Part shown: positions 1 through 8,086 of the stretch, in pieces
How positions within the stretch are numbered: position 1 is the stretch's first letter
Layout: each line of letters starts with the position of its first letter
Assembly (NCBI GenBank): GCA_963678465.1
Contig: OY782858.1
Span: 3,472,001-3,536,000, forward strand
Direction: 5' to 3'
From: Paludibacter sp963678465
GTDB lineage: Bacteria; Bacteroidota; Bacteroidia; Bacteroidales; Paludibacteraceae
DNA: 64,000 nucleotides
The notes under the pieces: generated by a model
Databases searched by the model: none
What the model saw: the letters and a program-made list of their open reading frames with translations, nothing else
Told to the model about the DNA's origin: nothing
Made by a program: the position numbers and the translations under genes

Positions 1-92
1 GGAGACTTTCAGTCGGGACAAATTATTAAATGTTATATTGTAACAGAATTATTGTGTGCAAAAGTAAAGAAAATATGCCAAAGAGCCAAAGA

Positions 93-197
93 GCCAATAT
101 GCTAATGTGCCAATGAGTCAATATGCCAATATGCCAATAAGTCAATGAGTCAATGTGCCAATATGCCAATGAGTCATTGGCACATTAGCATATTGGC
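93..197. repeat. Degenerate 8-base tandem array with inverted ends
   Basis: The stretch from about 79 to 197 is built from variants of an eight-base unit (GCCAATAT, GCCAATGA, GTCAATGT). Bases 93-116 and 174-197 form a perfect 24-base inverted repeat, and bases 164-172 and 174-182 form a tighter 9-base palindrome with one central base. The array begins 11 bases beyond the stop codon of the leftward AmpG-like gene, so its transcript could fold into a strong hairpin there. No T-run follows, so it is not a classic terminator. Bases 1-78 show no gene. Confidence 0.8.
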
Positions 198-208
198 ACA
201 TTAACTTC

Positions 209-2077
209 TTAAGCTTCCTTCTTTTTTATACCGTAGTTTTTGTCGATTTTAATAAATGGTATAACGGCGAGCGTAGGAATGGCGCAGATCATTACCCAGA
301 TAAAGAAATGATTGTAGCCCAGCAAATCCTGCAACCAGCCGGCTATCATGCCCGGGAGCATCATGCCCATGGCCATAAAACCGGTACAAATGGCATAGTG
401 CGCTGTTTTGTGTTCTCCATCGGCAAAATAAATCATATATAGCATATAGGCGGTAAATCCAAAGCCATATCCAAACTGTTCGAGCGCCACTGCGGCATTG
501 ATCAGGAATAGATTTTCGGGTAAAAACCACGATAAATACAGGAAGGCCAAATGAGGCAGCGTGATACACAACGCCATGGGCCAAATCCAGAATTTAAGTC
601 CGCGGCGCGAGGCGGCAATACCTCCTACTATACCTCCGAGTGTGAGTGCTATGATTCCAACAGTTCCATATACCAAACCTACCTGACCTGTTGTAAGCCC
701 AAGTCCTCCTACTTCGCGGGCATCGAGCAGGAACGGAGAGGCCATTTTAACCAACATGGCTTCGCCCAAACGGTAGATAAGCATAAAGGTGATGGCAAGT
801 GTAACTCCTGGTTTTTGGAAAAATGATTTGAAAGTTCCTCCGAATTCGCGCAAGATGTCGTTTGCCGAATGGGTGGCAGTGGCATGGTCGGAAACCGGGC
901 GGGGGAGTACAAATCTGTGGTACACAAAGAACAATATAAACATACCGGCAAGGATAAAGAAGGTAATACTCCAGGCCAATTTTATATTTCCGGAAATACC
1001 TTTGAATTCGCTTTTTACTTCGTCTCTGAGTTTATAATCGAGCTGAACAACCAGATAAGCGGGTTTGTCCCAATTGCTTTCGTTAAATACTACGCGTTCG
1101 CCCGAGAGCAAAGAAATACTCTTGTCGCCTTTTCCGAAACTTGAATTTAACACCACATCTTCTCCGGGTTCAGGTTTTTTACTCAGCCGAACAGCTACAA
1201 CGCCGGCATTTCCCACTTTCCCATCACTGCCCGAAACGATCTCTCTTTTTTCGCCAAAATTTGTTTTTATAAAATGACCCAAAGGAGCCGAAACGTTATG
1301 CGTCCACCAGGAGGCATCGTCTTTTTTGATCTCAGCCGCTGTTTTTTCGACAGCAACAAAGCCATTCGCCTGATTTTGTTCCGAAGCAAAAGTCTTGATT
1401 TTATTCAATGTATCGACACTGATGTTGTTTGTGCTCAGAACAAGGTTTTCGGGAAATGCAATAAAAGTCATTTCGTCGGTGGAAGCGATGGCTGCATTCC
1501 CAGCCGGCATCACCATTTCTGTCTGTGCCGTATTGGACGATTGGACCGTAAATTGCATGGGTTCAAGTCCTGTCCAGCTTTCGAGACTACCGGCAATGAT
1601 AATCAGTACGCCTTGTCCCGAAATCATAGCCAGGCGATAAAAGGTGCTGCGGATGCCCACAAAGAAAGACTGCTGTGAACTATCGAGCGCCAACATATAA
1701 AATCCATCGGCGGCGATATCGTGTGTTGCCGAACTGAAGGCAATCAGCCAAAGCACAGCCAGTGTAGCCTGAAAGAAGAAGGGCATGGGAATGAGAAATG
1801 CCACTCCGGCCAGGCCGGCGCCGATCAGCATTTGCATGCTGACTATCCACCAGCGTTTTGTTTTTATTAAATCCACAAACGGACTCCAGAAAGGTTTAAT
1901 AACCCATGGCAAATACAGCCAACTTGTGTAAAGGGCAATATCGGTGTTCGAAATGCCGAGACGTTTGTACATAATTACTGCTACCGTCATGGCCACTACA
2001 TAGGGTAAGCCTTCTGCAAAATAGAGGGTAGGTATCCATGCCCAGGGTGAGCTCTTCTTTGTTTGTTTGTTTTCCAT
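209..2077 (-). CDS. AmpG-type MFS muropeptide transporter with a large insert
   Basis: A 622-residue major facilitator protein. The first 165 residues resemble AmpG permeases, which carry GlcNAc-anhydroMurNAc muropeptides across the inner membrane (motif around residues 17-70: LYFAEGLPY, then WVIKPFWSPFVD). AmpG proteins are usually near 450-500 residues. The extra length is a mostly hydrophilic insert, about residues 170-365, between membrane segments. Its second half (about 290-345) has the look of a beta-sandwich module, with a line reading VVFNESNWDKPAYLVVQ that recalls repeats of bacterial surface proteins. After it (366-388) the membrane segments resume. It is the last gene of a leftward set HTH, transglutaminase, SpoIID, transporter, with a 116-base gap before it. 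Substrate is inferred from family and neighbours. Confidence 0.8.
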   Translation of the reverse strand: MENKQTKKSSPWAWIPTLYFAEGLPYVVAMTVAVIMYKRLGISNTDIALYTSWLYLPWVIKPFWSPFVDLIKTKRWWIVSMQMLIGAGLAGVAFLIPMPFFFQATLAVLWLIAFSSATHDIAADGFYMLALDSSQQSFFVGIRSTFYRLAMISGQGVLIIIAGSLESWTGLEPMQFTVQSSNTAQTEMVMPAGNAAIASTDEMTFIAFPENLVLSTNNISVDTLNKIKTFASEQNQANGFVAVEKTAAEIKKDDASWWTHNVSAPLGHFIKTNFGEKREIVSGSDGKVGNAGVVAVRLSKKPEPGEDVVLNSSFGKGDKSISLLSGERVVFNESNWDKPAYLVVQLDYKLRDEVKSEFKGISGNIKLAWSITFFILAGMFILFFVYHRFVLPRPVSDHATATHSANDILREFGGTFKSFFQKPGVTLAITFMLIYRLGEAMLVKMASPFLLDAREVGGLGLTTGQVGLVYGTVGIIALTLGGIVGGIAASRRGLKFWIWPMALCITLPHLAFLYLSWFLPENLFLINAAVALEQFGYGFGFTAYMLYMIYFADGEHKTAHYAICTGFMAMGMMLPGMIAGWLQDLLGYNHFFIWVMICAIPTLAVIPFIKIDKNYGIKKKEA

Positions 2078-2193
2078 TTGTATTGAAGTTTAATTTCTTG
2101 TTTTCTGTTTTAAATTTGAGGTTGTTCTCTGATGATTTATTTCCTTGTCGGGTTTTTATCCGACCAGTTTGTTGAATTGTAACAACTGTTGGA

Positions 2194-3534
2194 TTAGTAT
2201 ATTTTTTCTAACGATGCTCCTCTGAAATAGTGTAACAAGATTTGTTTGTATTGATAACCTTTTTCTCCCATAACGGCAGCGCCTATCTGACAAAGACCTG
2301 CGCCATGTCCCCAACCGGCTCCTGTAAGTATGAATTGTTGTGGAATGTTATTTTCGATAGCCGTTTTGTCAACTACAAAAGCCGAGCTGTAAAGGTGTGA
2401 GTTCGAAAGCCATTTGCGGATTTCTAATTCTTTGCCTACAATGACGGTTCGCTTGGTTCCAACGATTTTAAGTTCAACCAATCGTCCCGATTCGCCTCGT
2501 TTTACTGGCACGAGGTCGATGATGGCACCAAAATCGATGCCCGAACGATGGAGCAATAATTCTGATAGCTCCGATTGGCTGTACTCTACTTTCCAGCGGT
2601 AGAAGTCGGTGGTTTCCTGATCGTAATTGTTTAATACCTGCGCCAATACTTTTTTGTCGGTACTGTTGCAAAATGCTTCGGGTGACTGACGAATCCATTT
2701 GTCGGCATTGGCTTCAACGGTTAAATCGAGATCGAAGCCTTCGGGTGCAGTCGGGTTGTCGATCACTTTCGAAAGATACGTGTAATGTTTGGGCGCCCAA
2801 CAGTTCTCGAAAGTCTCGGAAACGCCGCCACAGGATTTTGAAAAACGGGCATCGCATATTTCATCTCCTGCCATCAATACTTCGCCGCGGGTAGCCTCGA
2901 TGGCTTTTTCCACCGCTTTGGTAGTAGCGCGTGTAATGCCCTGGTAGCGCTGACAATGATCGTCGGCACAAACATCGAAGTGGGTATGGGCGTCGCGTTC
3001 GTACCATTTGATGTGTGTTTCAATTGCATTTTCTGTATCCACAGTGTTGAATTCTGTTTGTGACGCCGGCTCGTGGCTCGCGCTATCTTGTTCGTGTAGC
3101 GGTTTGAGTAACCAACTGCGCGAAATTACCGCATGTGCTTTGAGCAATTCGTCGGAGGCTGTTGCGCTCATTTCGCTCGAAATTACACTTGTGAGGTAGT
3201 CTTCAACGCCAATACGGTTGATGGCAGTGATGTTGTTTTCTTCAGCAATGATGCGCAGTGCGCCTTTGAAACGCTGGTCTTCTTTGCGTTCCCAGTGAAA
3301 ATTAATGCCGATGACCACATTGATAAGGTCGAATGATGTTTCGCCGTTGATGGGTTCGAAAATCAGTTCATCGAACTCTTTTCCGTCGAAAAGTACTTTG
3401 CCATTGTTGTATGCGGCAGTTTGATGGCCGCTGTAGTCTTTCCCATTTTGTGCTATGAAAATACCGTTCAGCACAAATTCAATTTCTTCTGAGGTTAAAA
3501 TACCTACTTGTATTACCGGTTCTGTATGATTCAT
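2194..3534 (-). CDS. SpoIID/LytB-domain protein, probably cytoplasmic
   Basis: A 446-residue SpoIID-family protein. Family members are lytic transglycosylases that cut glycan strands stripped of their peptides. Two family blocks are clear. About residues 110-145 hold the SSEM motif, whose Glu121 aligns with the catalytic acid, followed by LKAHAVISRSWLL. Residues 405-446 hold GAGWGHGAGLCQIGA and then a QILLHYFRG ending. A CADDHCQRYQG segment and SCGG supply cysteine/histidine residues of the kind that bind zinc in this family. The start at 3534 is chosen because its ATG overlaps the upstream stop as ATGA, indicating translational coupling; an in-frame ATG ten codons earlier is possible. Neither start gives a signal peptide, which is odd for an enzyme normally acting on the wall and may mean it works on imported sugars next to AmpG. 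Confidence 0.85.
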   Translation of the reverse strand: MNHTEPVIQVGILTSEEIEFVLNGIFIAQNGKDYSGHQTAAYNNGKVLFDGKEFDELIFEPINGETSFDLINVVIGINFHWERKEDQRFKGALRIIAEENNITAINRIGVEDYLTSVISSEMSATASDELLKAHAVISRSWLLKPLHEQDSASHEPASQTEFNTVDTENAIETHIKWYERDAHTHFDVCADDHCQRYQGITRATTKAVEKAIEATRGEVLMAGDEICDARFSKSCGGVSETFENCWAPKHYTYLSKVIDNPTAPEGFDLDLTVEANADKWIRQSPEAFCNSTDKKVLAQVLNNYDQETTDFYRWKVEYSQSELSELLLHRSGIDFGAIIDLVPVKRGESGRLVELKIVGTKRTVIVGKELEIRKWLSNSHLYSSAFVVDKTAIENNIPQQFILTGAGWGHGAGLCQIGAAVMGEKGYQYKQILLHYFRGASLEKIY

Positions 3535-4715
3535 TTGCTTTGATAAAGGGGTATTCCCATCCAATTGTAGTTATAAAATAATGATTTTCTGAATATCTTT
3601 GAAGTTGACAAATATTTATCTAAAAAAGTTCTCTGCTCAGCCAATGCTTGCTCCATGCTTTGCATTGTTTTGTTGAGTTCGCTCAATGAGTATTTTATAG
3701 CTGGATCGGCATAAGCTATGCCGGCCACTTCTGTTTTGTATCGGGCAAGGGTTACTTCAATGTTCTCGAGCATCAGTTTGAGCGCAGCATCCGATCTTTT
3801 GGGTGTAAATTGTTTGTTGCGATAATTGATAAATTCATTCAGGTCGTTCACTCCCTGGTTGAGCGTATTCACTGCATTGTTAAATGTTTCTATCGATGTG
3901 TTTTTCTGTATGCCGTTGATTCGGTTTTTTATTTGATGTTGATTTTCCTGAAGTAGTTTACTGTTGATGCCATTGTTTTCCATTCGGCGCAGCTCCGCTT
4001 TTTGGCGTGTCAGTTCGTCGGCTTTTTCGTAAGCTGCAATCGAATCGTTGAAACTGAACAGAGGTTTGCTTTTGTCGATGGTTACAATTCCTTTCGAAAA
4101 GTTGTTGTTGTCGATAGGGTACTGTAGCAATTGCCACATCGGATCGAACGGACAATGTGATTTGATGCTTTCTTCAGGTTTCAGCAGAAAAAACTCATTG
4201 TTCAGCTGGCGTACAAATTTGCCGTTGACCATTTGACCTGCACCCCAGGTAGGGTCGATCATTTGCCATTTTCCACCCACAAAGCTTACGTTCCATGCAT
4301 GCGAAAGCGCGTCAACTTTTCCGTTCTGACGCGTATAGCCACCCACTACAAAGGTTTTTACGCCAGCCCGGTTACAAATCCAGCTCATAAGGGTGGCGTA
4401 ATGCATGCACACGCCTTTGCGCGATTTCATTACCTCATCCACTACCTGCTGTTCGTTGTCGTAATAGTTGATTGTGCTCATGTTGGCAATGTCGTAACTT
4501 ATGGTTTGCGAAATCCAGTAAAAAACGGCACGTGCTTTTTCTTCGTCGGTGCTGAAGTTAGCCTTTACGTATGCAGCAATGTCATCAACAGTTCTTGTTG
4601 ATGATTTTGGTATTTGCATGATGCGCACGTCGGTGTCGACATGCCTGGCCGTGCTTTGGGCAGAAGCAAAAAGCGAAAAACATAGGCACAGAAGGAGCGT
4701 TAGCCTAAATCTCAT
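3531..4715 (-). CDS. Secreted transglutaminase-like protein
   Basis: A 394-residue protein with a clear signal peptide (hydrophobic core in residues 4-18, cleavage near ASAQ-S). Residues 55-175 form a transglutaminase-like/papain-fold domain with a visible Cys-His-Asp triad: Cys103 in GVCMHYA, His139 in SHAWN, Asp154 in MIDPTW. Bacterial members are usually peptidases or amidases rather than cross-linking enzymes. The rest, about 230-370, is rich in charged helices and probably coiled. It lies 4 bases after the HTH gene and overlaps the SpoIID gene by 4 bases, so the three are one operon. A role in trimming peptide from wall material is inference from context; the substrate is unknown. Confidence 0.75.
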   Translation of the reverse strand: MRFRLTLLLCLCFSLFASAQSTARHVDTDVRIMQIPKSSTRTVDDIAAYVKANFSTDEEKARAVFYWISQTISYDIANMSTINYYDNEQQVVDEVMKSRKGVCMHYATLMSWICNRAGVKTFVVGGYTRQNGKVDALSHAWNVSFVGGKWQMIDPTWGAGQMVNGKFVRQLNNEFFLLKPEESIKSHCPFDPMWQLLQYPIDNNNFSKGIVTIDKSKPLFSFNDSIAAYEKADELTRQKAELRRMENNGINSKLLQENQHQIKNRINGIQKNTSIETFNNAVNTLNQGVNDLNEFINYRNKQFTPKRSDAALKLMLENIEVTLARYKTEVAGIAYADPAIKYSLSELNKTMQSMEQALAEQRTFLDKYLSTSKIFRKSLFYNYNWMGIPLYQSK

Positions 4716-4719
4716 TGCA

Positions 4720-5088
4720 TTATGGTTTGAATTTGCTGATCACATCCTTGTAAACCGATAGTTCAAGGTTTAGTTTCTCCATTTGGGCTTCCAAAGCTTT
4801 TATTTTTTCTTCCAATTGTATTTCTTTGCCCGATTTGTACTCCACAGGCAACAATTCGCCCAATTCGGCCACAAAGTTATGGCTGAGCGCAATACTGGCA
4901 TTCCACAGAATGCTCATCTGCAACGATGAACTTTCGGCGTACTGATACACACTGGTGTTCGAGACCTTCATTTTGCGGGCAAGCAATGCACGATTGATAC
5001 CGTTTTTCAGCACATAATCTGTAAGAAACTTGCCGTTGTGTGGCATGTTGTTTTTGGTTTCGTCGGGTGACATAATGTTTGTGTTCAT
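4720..5088 (-). CDS. Small HTH protein with C-terminal coiled coil
   Basis: A 122-residue protein, first gene of the leftward operon with the transglutaminase-like and SpoIID genes. Residues 25-60 read as a Cro/CI-type helix-turn-helix (KNGINRALLARKMKVSNTSVYQYAE), and residues 88-118 are a heptad-rich coiled coil (LEEKIKALEAQMEKLNLELSVY). Such short proteins are common in Bacteroidota and are probably DNA-binding dimers, perhaps autoregulatory. Start taken at the first ATG; a second ATG at codon 6 is possible. The function is not known. Confidence 0.7.
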   Translation of the reverse strand: MNTNIMSPDETKNNMPHNGKFLTDYVLKNGINRALLARKMKVSNTSVYQYAESSSLQMSILWNASIALSHNFVAELGELLPVEYKSGKEIQLEEKIKALEAQMEKLNLELSVYKDVISKFKP

Positions 5089-5217
5089 ACTGTATTGGTT
5101 TTTATTTGCTCATAAAAGTAATACTATTTTTTGTATTAAAAGCGTGAATTTAAGGAGTTCTTATTCTTGTAAAATGCTTTGTGTTTCTATTTAGATTCTT
5201 TTTGCGTCTCCGAAAGT

Positions 5218-5385
5218 GCTTGTCATATCTTTGATGTAGCTTGTCATATCTTTGATATAGCTTGTCATACCTTTGATATAGCTTGTCATATCTTTGATAT
5301 AGCATATCGTATCTTTTACATAGCTTATCATGTTTTTGTTATAGCTTATCGTATCTTTTTCATTGCTTATTGCATTTCAGAAGGT
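5218..5385. repeat. 21-base tandem array, about eight units
   Basis: Eight consecutive 21-base units begin at 5218, 5239, 5260, 5281, 5302, 5323, 5344 and 5365. The first four are nearly identical (GCTTGTCATATCTTTGATATA) and the later ones decay, the last being barely recognisable. Each unit has a small TATC/GATA dyad. The period is a multiple of three, so both strands give a heptapeptide-repeat frame; no credible gene start accompanies it. The array sits 130-300 bases upstream of the leftward HTH gene, in an otherwise gene-free stretch (5089-5560) whose right part is only AT-rich. Confidence 0.9.
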
Positions 5386-5560
5386 TTCTTTCTGATTTAT
5401 ATAGATATTTTATATATTGTTTAAATTGCTTTGTGCTTTTTTGTAGATATATTAGTCTGTTCCTGAAAGTCTTTGTTTTTTTATAAAGAAGTGTTTTATT
5501 TCTTGCTACATATCAAAAACTTCATTTTTTTTATGAAATTGTGTGTTCTGTACTTTTTGA

Positions 5561-6457
5561 TTAAAAACTCACTTGTTCCAATATGCTGATTACATCTTCT
5601 TTTGTTATTTTTTCGAAATGTTTTTCGATAGGAGTTATAAAAGTGCCACACATCTCCACCGTAGCCGGACTCACCATTAGCTGCTGATCTCCTTCGGCAG
5701 TAAATTGCCAGGGTCGAAACGCCTTGCGGGGAAGGACGAATGTGTACCATTTACCATTCTCGAAAGTACACACAACATTCATCATGGGTTCCTCGGTGTT
5801 CGATTGCTGAAGGTTGGTGTATAGCGAATTAAATACCAGTTTCGATTCTTTAGCATTTCCCGATTCAATGCAATAAACGGTGCGCAGGTAATTCTTCATG
5901 CTGAATACTTTATACTCATCATCTTCCACCAACACATTGGTGTGTGTGGCTTTGAGTTTTTTATAATCGCTGATGAGTGGCAAAAAGTCCCTGGTGCCTG
6001 CCTGAAAATGCATGTGGTCGGGTGCCGAAGCGCCACATTTGGGTCCGTTATAAAAAATCAGGTAATTGTCCATGGCTTTGGCAAGTTCGAGCATATCGCC
6101 AAAAAACGGTTTTATCTGTTGTTCGATATGTTCGATGTGCGGAATTGTGAAATGTTCAGGAAAAATAGGGAAGGGGTTCACCAAAACCGTATAATTTCCC
6201 GCCTCTATTCCTTTTTGTTCAGCTGGCAAATGTTCGCTGCACAGGAAGCACTTGCGTTCGGCTATGGTTTTAGCGTCGACTTTTGCTCCTGAAGATACAA
6301 TGCGCGCCGGGTTAAATTGTACTTTTATGTCGAAATCGCCGAAATTAAAGGTCTTGGTTTGTACAGTTTTGAGTCCTGCAAAATTCCGACGGGCAAGTTC
6401 CCAGTTGGCAACTTGCTCGTCGAATAAAGATTTTACCTGATTGTTGAGTTTGTTCAT
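5561..6457 (-). CDS. DUF4922 protein, GALT/HIT-like nucleotidyltransferase fold
   Basis: A 298-residue cytoplasmic protein. Two features place it near galactose-1-phosphate uridylyltransferase and Ap4A phosphorylase: a Cys70-x2-Cys73 pair (CFLC) followed by NPFPIFPEHFTIPHIEH (95-111), and the active-site-like triplet His148-x-His150-x-Gln152 in APDHMHFQAG. In that superfamily the second histidine is the nucleotidylated residue. I read it as the DUF4922 family, whose reaction I do not know. It starts 21 bases after the upstream barrel gene ends and lies in the leftward operon behind the NagB-like/PIG-L gene, so a sugar-phosphate nucleotidyl transfer or phosphorolysis step in amino-sugar salvage is a fair inference. 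Confidence 0.75.
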   Translation of the reverse strand: MNKLNNQVKSLFDEQVANWELARRNFAGLKTVQTKTFNFGDFDIKVQFNPARIVSSGAKVDAKTIAERKCFLCSEHLPAEQKGIEAGNYTVLVNPFPIFPEHFTIPHIEHIEQQIKPFFGDMLELAKAMDNYLIFYNGPKCGASAPDHMHFQAGTRDFLPLISDYKKLKATHTNVLVEDDEYKVFSMKNYLRTVYCIESGNAKESKLVFNSLYTNLQQSNTEEPMMNVVCTFENGKWYTFVLPRKAFRPWQFTAEGDQQLMVSPATVEMCGTFITPIEKHFEKITKEDVISILEQVSF

Positions 6458-6478
6458 TAATAAAAAAAGTGTTGTTGT

Positions 6479-7927
6479 TTAGAAAAATGCGTAGTTCAAA
6501 GTGGCATTAAACTGCGCGTTAAAATTATTAGCTTTTGAACCGGAATCTGCATAATTGCTTCTATGATAAGTTTTGTATGCCCATACTGTTCCCGAAATTC
6601 TTAATTGCGGGGATAAATAATAGTAGGTCGAAAAATCGATTTGTGTTCTGGCGTTGATGTTTTTAGTTTGATTTGCAGCTACATTAACCGTTGTGCTTTT
6701 TGTAATCTGCCGACCAAATAACTGACTTATTCCAAGCTGAAGATTTGTACGTGAATTTGGGTAATATCCTAAAATGTAATTTCCGGAAAGCGATATCTGG
6801 CTGTTGTTATAAGAGGCAATGCTTTTGGTTGTGCTGTTGCTATTCGAATTTGTATGCTCGATAGGTTCGGTAAAAGCGTTTAATACTGCATTTACTGAAT
6901 GTTGCCAGTTGAGCTTAAACGGTTTTTCGAATGTGTATACAAAGGCCAATCCGGCACTACGCTGGTTGGAGTTGTATTTGGTCCAATAGACTGAATCCTG
7001 AACGGTAAAGTTTGTTTCAGTTTTACCGTAACTTTTTATAAAGTCACCGTTGATTTGAAATTCAAAAGTCTGTCCCGATTTTCTTTCAAAAGCGGCTCCA
7101 TACAACCAATTGTCGTACAAAGTTGTAAAATAGGCAGCATCTGATTTGTTAAGTAAACCATTGTTTACAAAGAAAGCATCGATGGCTGTAACTTCTTCGA
7201 TCAAGCGTAAACGTGAATCGAGGAAGCGTTTGTTTTTTATCTTCGACATTTGCTGTGCAAGACTGAAAACTTCATTATTTGTTAGTTGTCGGCTTAAAAC
7301 CCCTTTTTTTGATAAATCATCCAAAAGGTAGATGGCCTGACGGGCATCCTGTACCTGCTCTATTCTTCCTATACCTATTCCTATAGATGGATTAAAATAA
7401 TATCGGTTAATTTTTTCATTTATTTCTCTTGGATTTGGATCGGATTGCAACTGTTGTTTGTTGTATGTTGGGATTAACCGAGCTATTATACCTGCTGAAA
7501 GAAAAAGTGTTGATGTTTTATAAAACTTGTCGGAATAATTTAAGTTCAGACCACCAGTGTTGCTGTTATTTTTGTTGGTGGATCCGGTTGTCTCCCGGAT
7601 TGAGGAATAAGATCCTGAGAAAGATCCGTTAAGCATCAGCGACGAAATTCTTTTCAGCGTATTTCTATAGGTGCTGAATGAGGAATTTATTGTGCCAGCA
7701 ATGTTCGAAGAAAAAGACTCGTTGGTAACGGACAGATGATCAAACTCGTTATATACATTTGCAAATTGACCGGAAGAGCTAAAGTCTAAATCCAGCGCAT
7801 TGCGCACAATGTCTGGTGTGTAGTACTTGCTTAAATCGAAATTGTTGTACTCCTGAGCCGATAGGCGGAAGGAAAAAGTTGTGCATAAGAAACACAAACA
7901 CAAGCTAAAAATGTAATGTTTTTTCAT
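6479..7927 (-). CDS. Probable outer-membrane beta-barrel protein, function unknown
   Basis: A 482-residue protein with a signal peptide (MKKHYIFSLCLCFLCTTFSF, cleavage near LSAQ-E). After about residue 75 the sequence alternates polar and aromatic residues in short strands separated by Asn/Ser-rich turns, and it ends in an aromatic-terminated strand (ATLNYAFF), as outer-membrane barrels do. The middle part (about 195-275) is more helical. I recognise no family name. Placed between the glycosyltransferase and DUF4922 genes in a leftward operon, it could be a porin-like route or surface protein for the salvage pathway, but nothing in the sequence proves this. Confidence 0.65.
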   Translation of the reverse strand: MKKHYIFSLCLCFLCTTFSFRLSAQEYNNFDLSKYYTPDIVRNALDLDFSSSGQFANVYNEFDHLSVTNESFSSNIAGTINSSFSTYRNTLKRISSLMLNGSFSGSYSSIRETTGSTNKNNSNTGGLNLNYSDKFYKTSTLFLSAGIIARLIPTYNKQQLQSDPNPREINEKINRYYFNPSIGIGIGRIEQVQDARQAIYLLDDLSKKGVLSRQLTNNEVFSLAQQMSKIKNKRFLDSRLRLIEEVTAIDAFFVNNGLLNKSDAAYFTTLYDNWLYGAAFERKSGQTFEFQINGDFIKSYGKTETNFTVQDSVYWTKYNSNQRSAGLAFVYTFEKPFKLNWQHSVNAVLNAFTEPIEHTNSNSNSTTKSIASYNNSQISLSGNYILGYYPNSRTNLQLGISQLFGRQITKSTTVNVAANQTKNINARTQIDFSTYYYLSPQLRISGTVWAYKTYHRSNYADSGSKANNFNAQFNATLNYAFF

Positions 7928-8086
7928 TTCTATTTTATTTTTAAATTATGTTTCTTATGCAGCAAATTTTATTCCGTTAAAATTCAAATTCCCTTCTTCT
8001 GTGCCTTTTTCATTTAAGTTAATTGCTTTGTCTCCATAATTGGCGATAATTAACGTTTCGAAGAGCAAGGAAGCCTGATAAGTGCT

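Noticed and set aside
93..197. Possible CRISPR array at the left edge
   Set aside because: The units are only eight bases, with no unique spacers and no cas genes.
1274..1678. Rightward 134-residue open frame antisense to the AmpG-like insert
   Set aside because: It is a shadow of the transporter frame, with no recognisable protein features.
2141..2170. Weak GTCGG/CCGAC hairpin between the SpoIID and AmpG genes
   Set aside because: Stem of only five bases and no T-run in the gene direction; not enough to call a terminator.
5179..5424. Rightward 81-residue open frame across the 21-base array
   Set aside because: It is produced by the repeat period being a multiple of three; the peptide is a low-complexity heptad and there is no credible start context or promoter.
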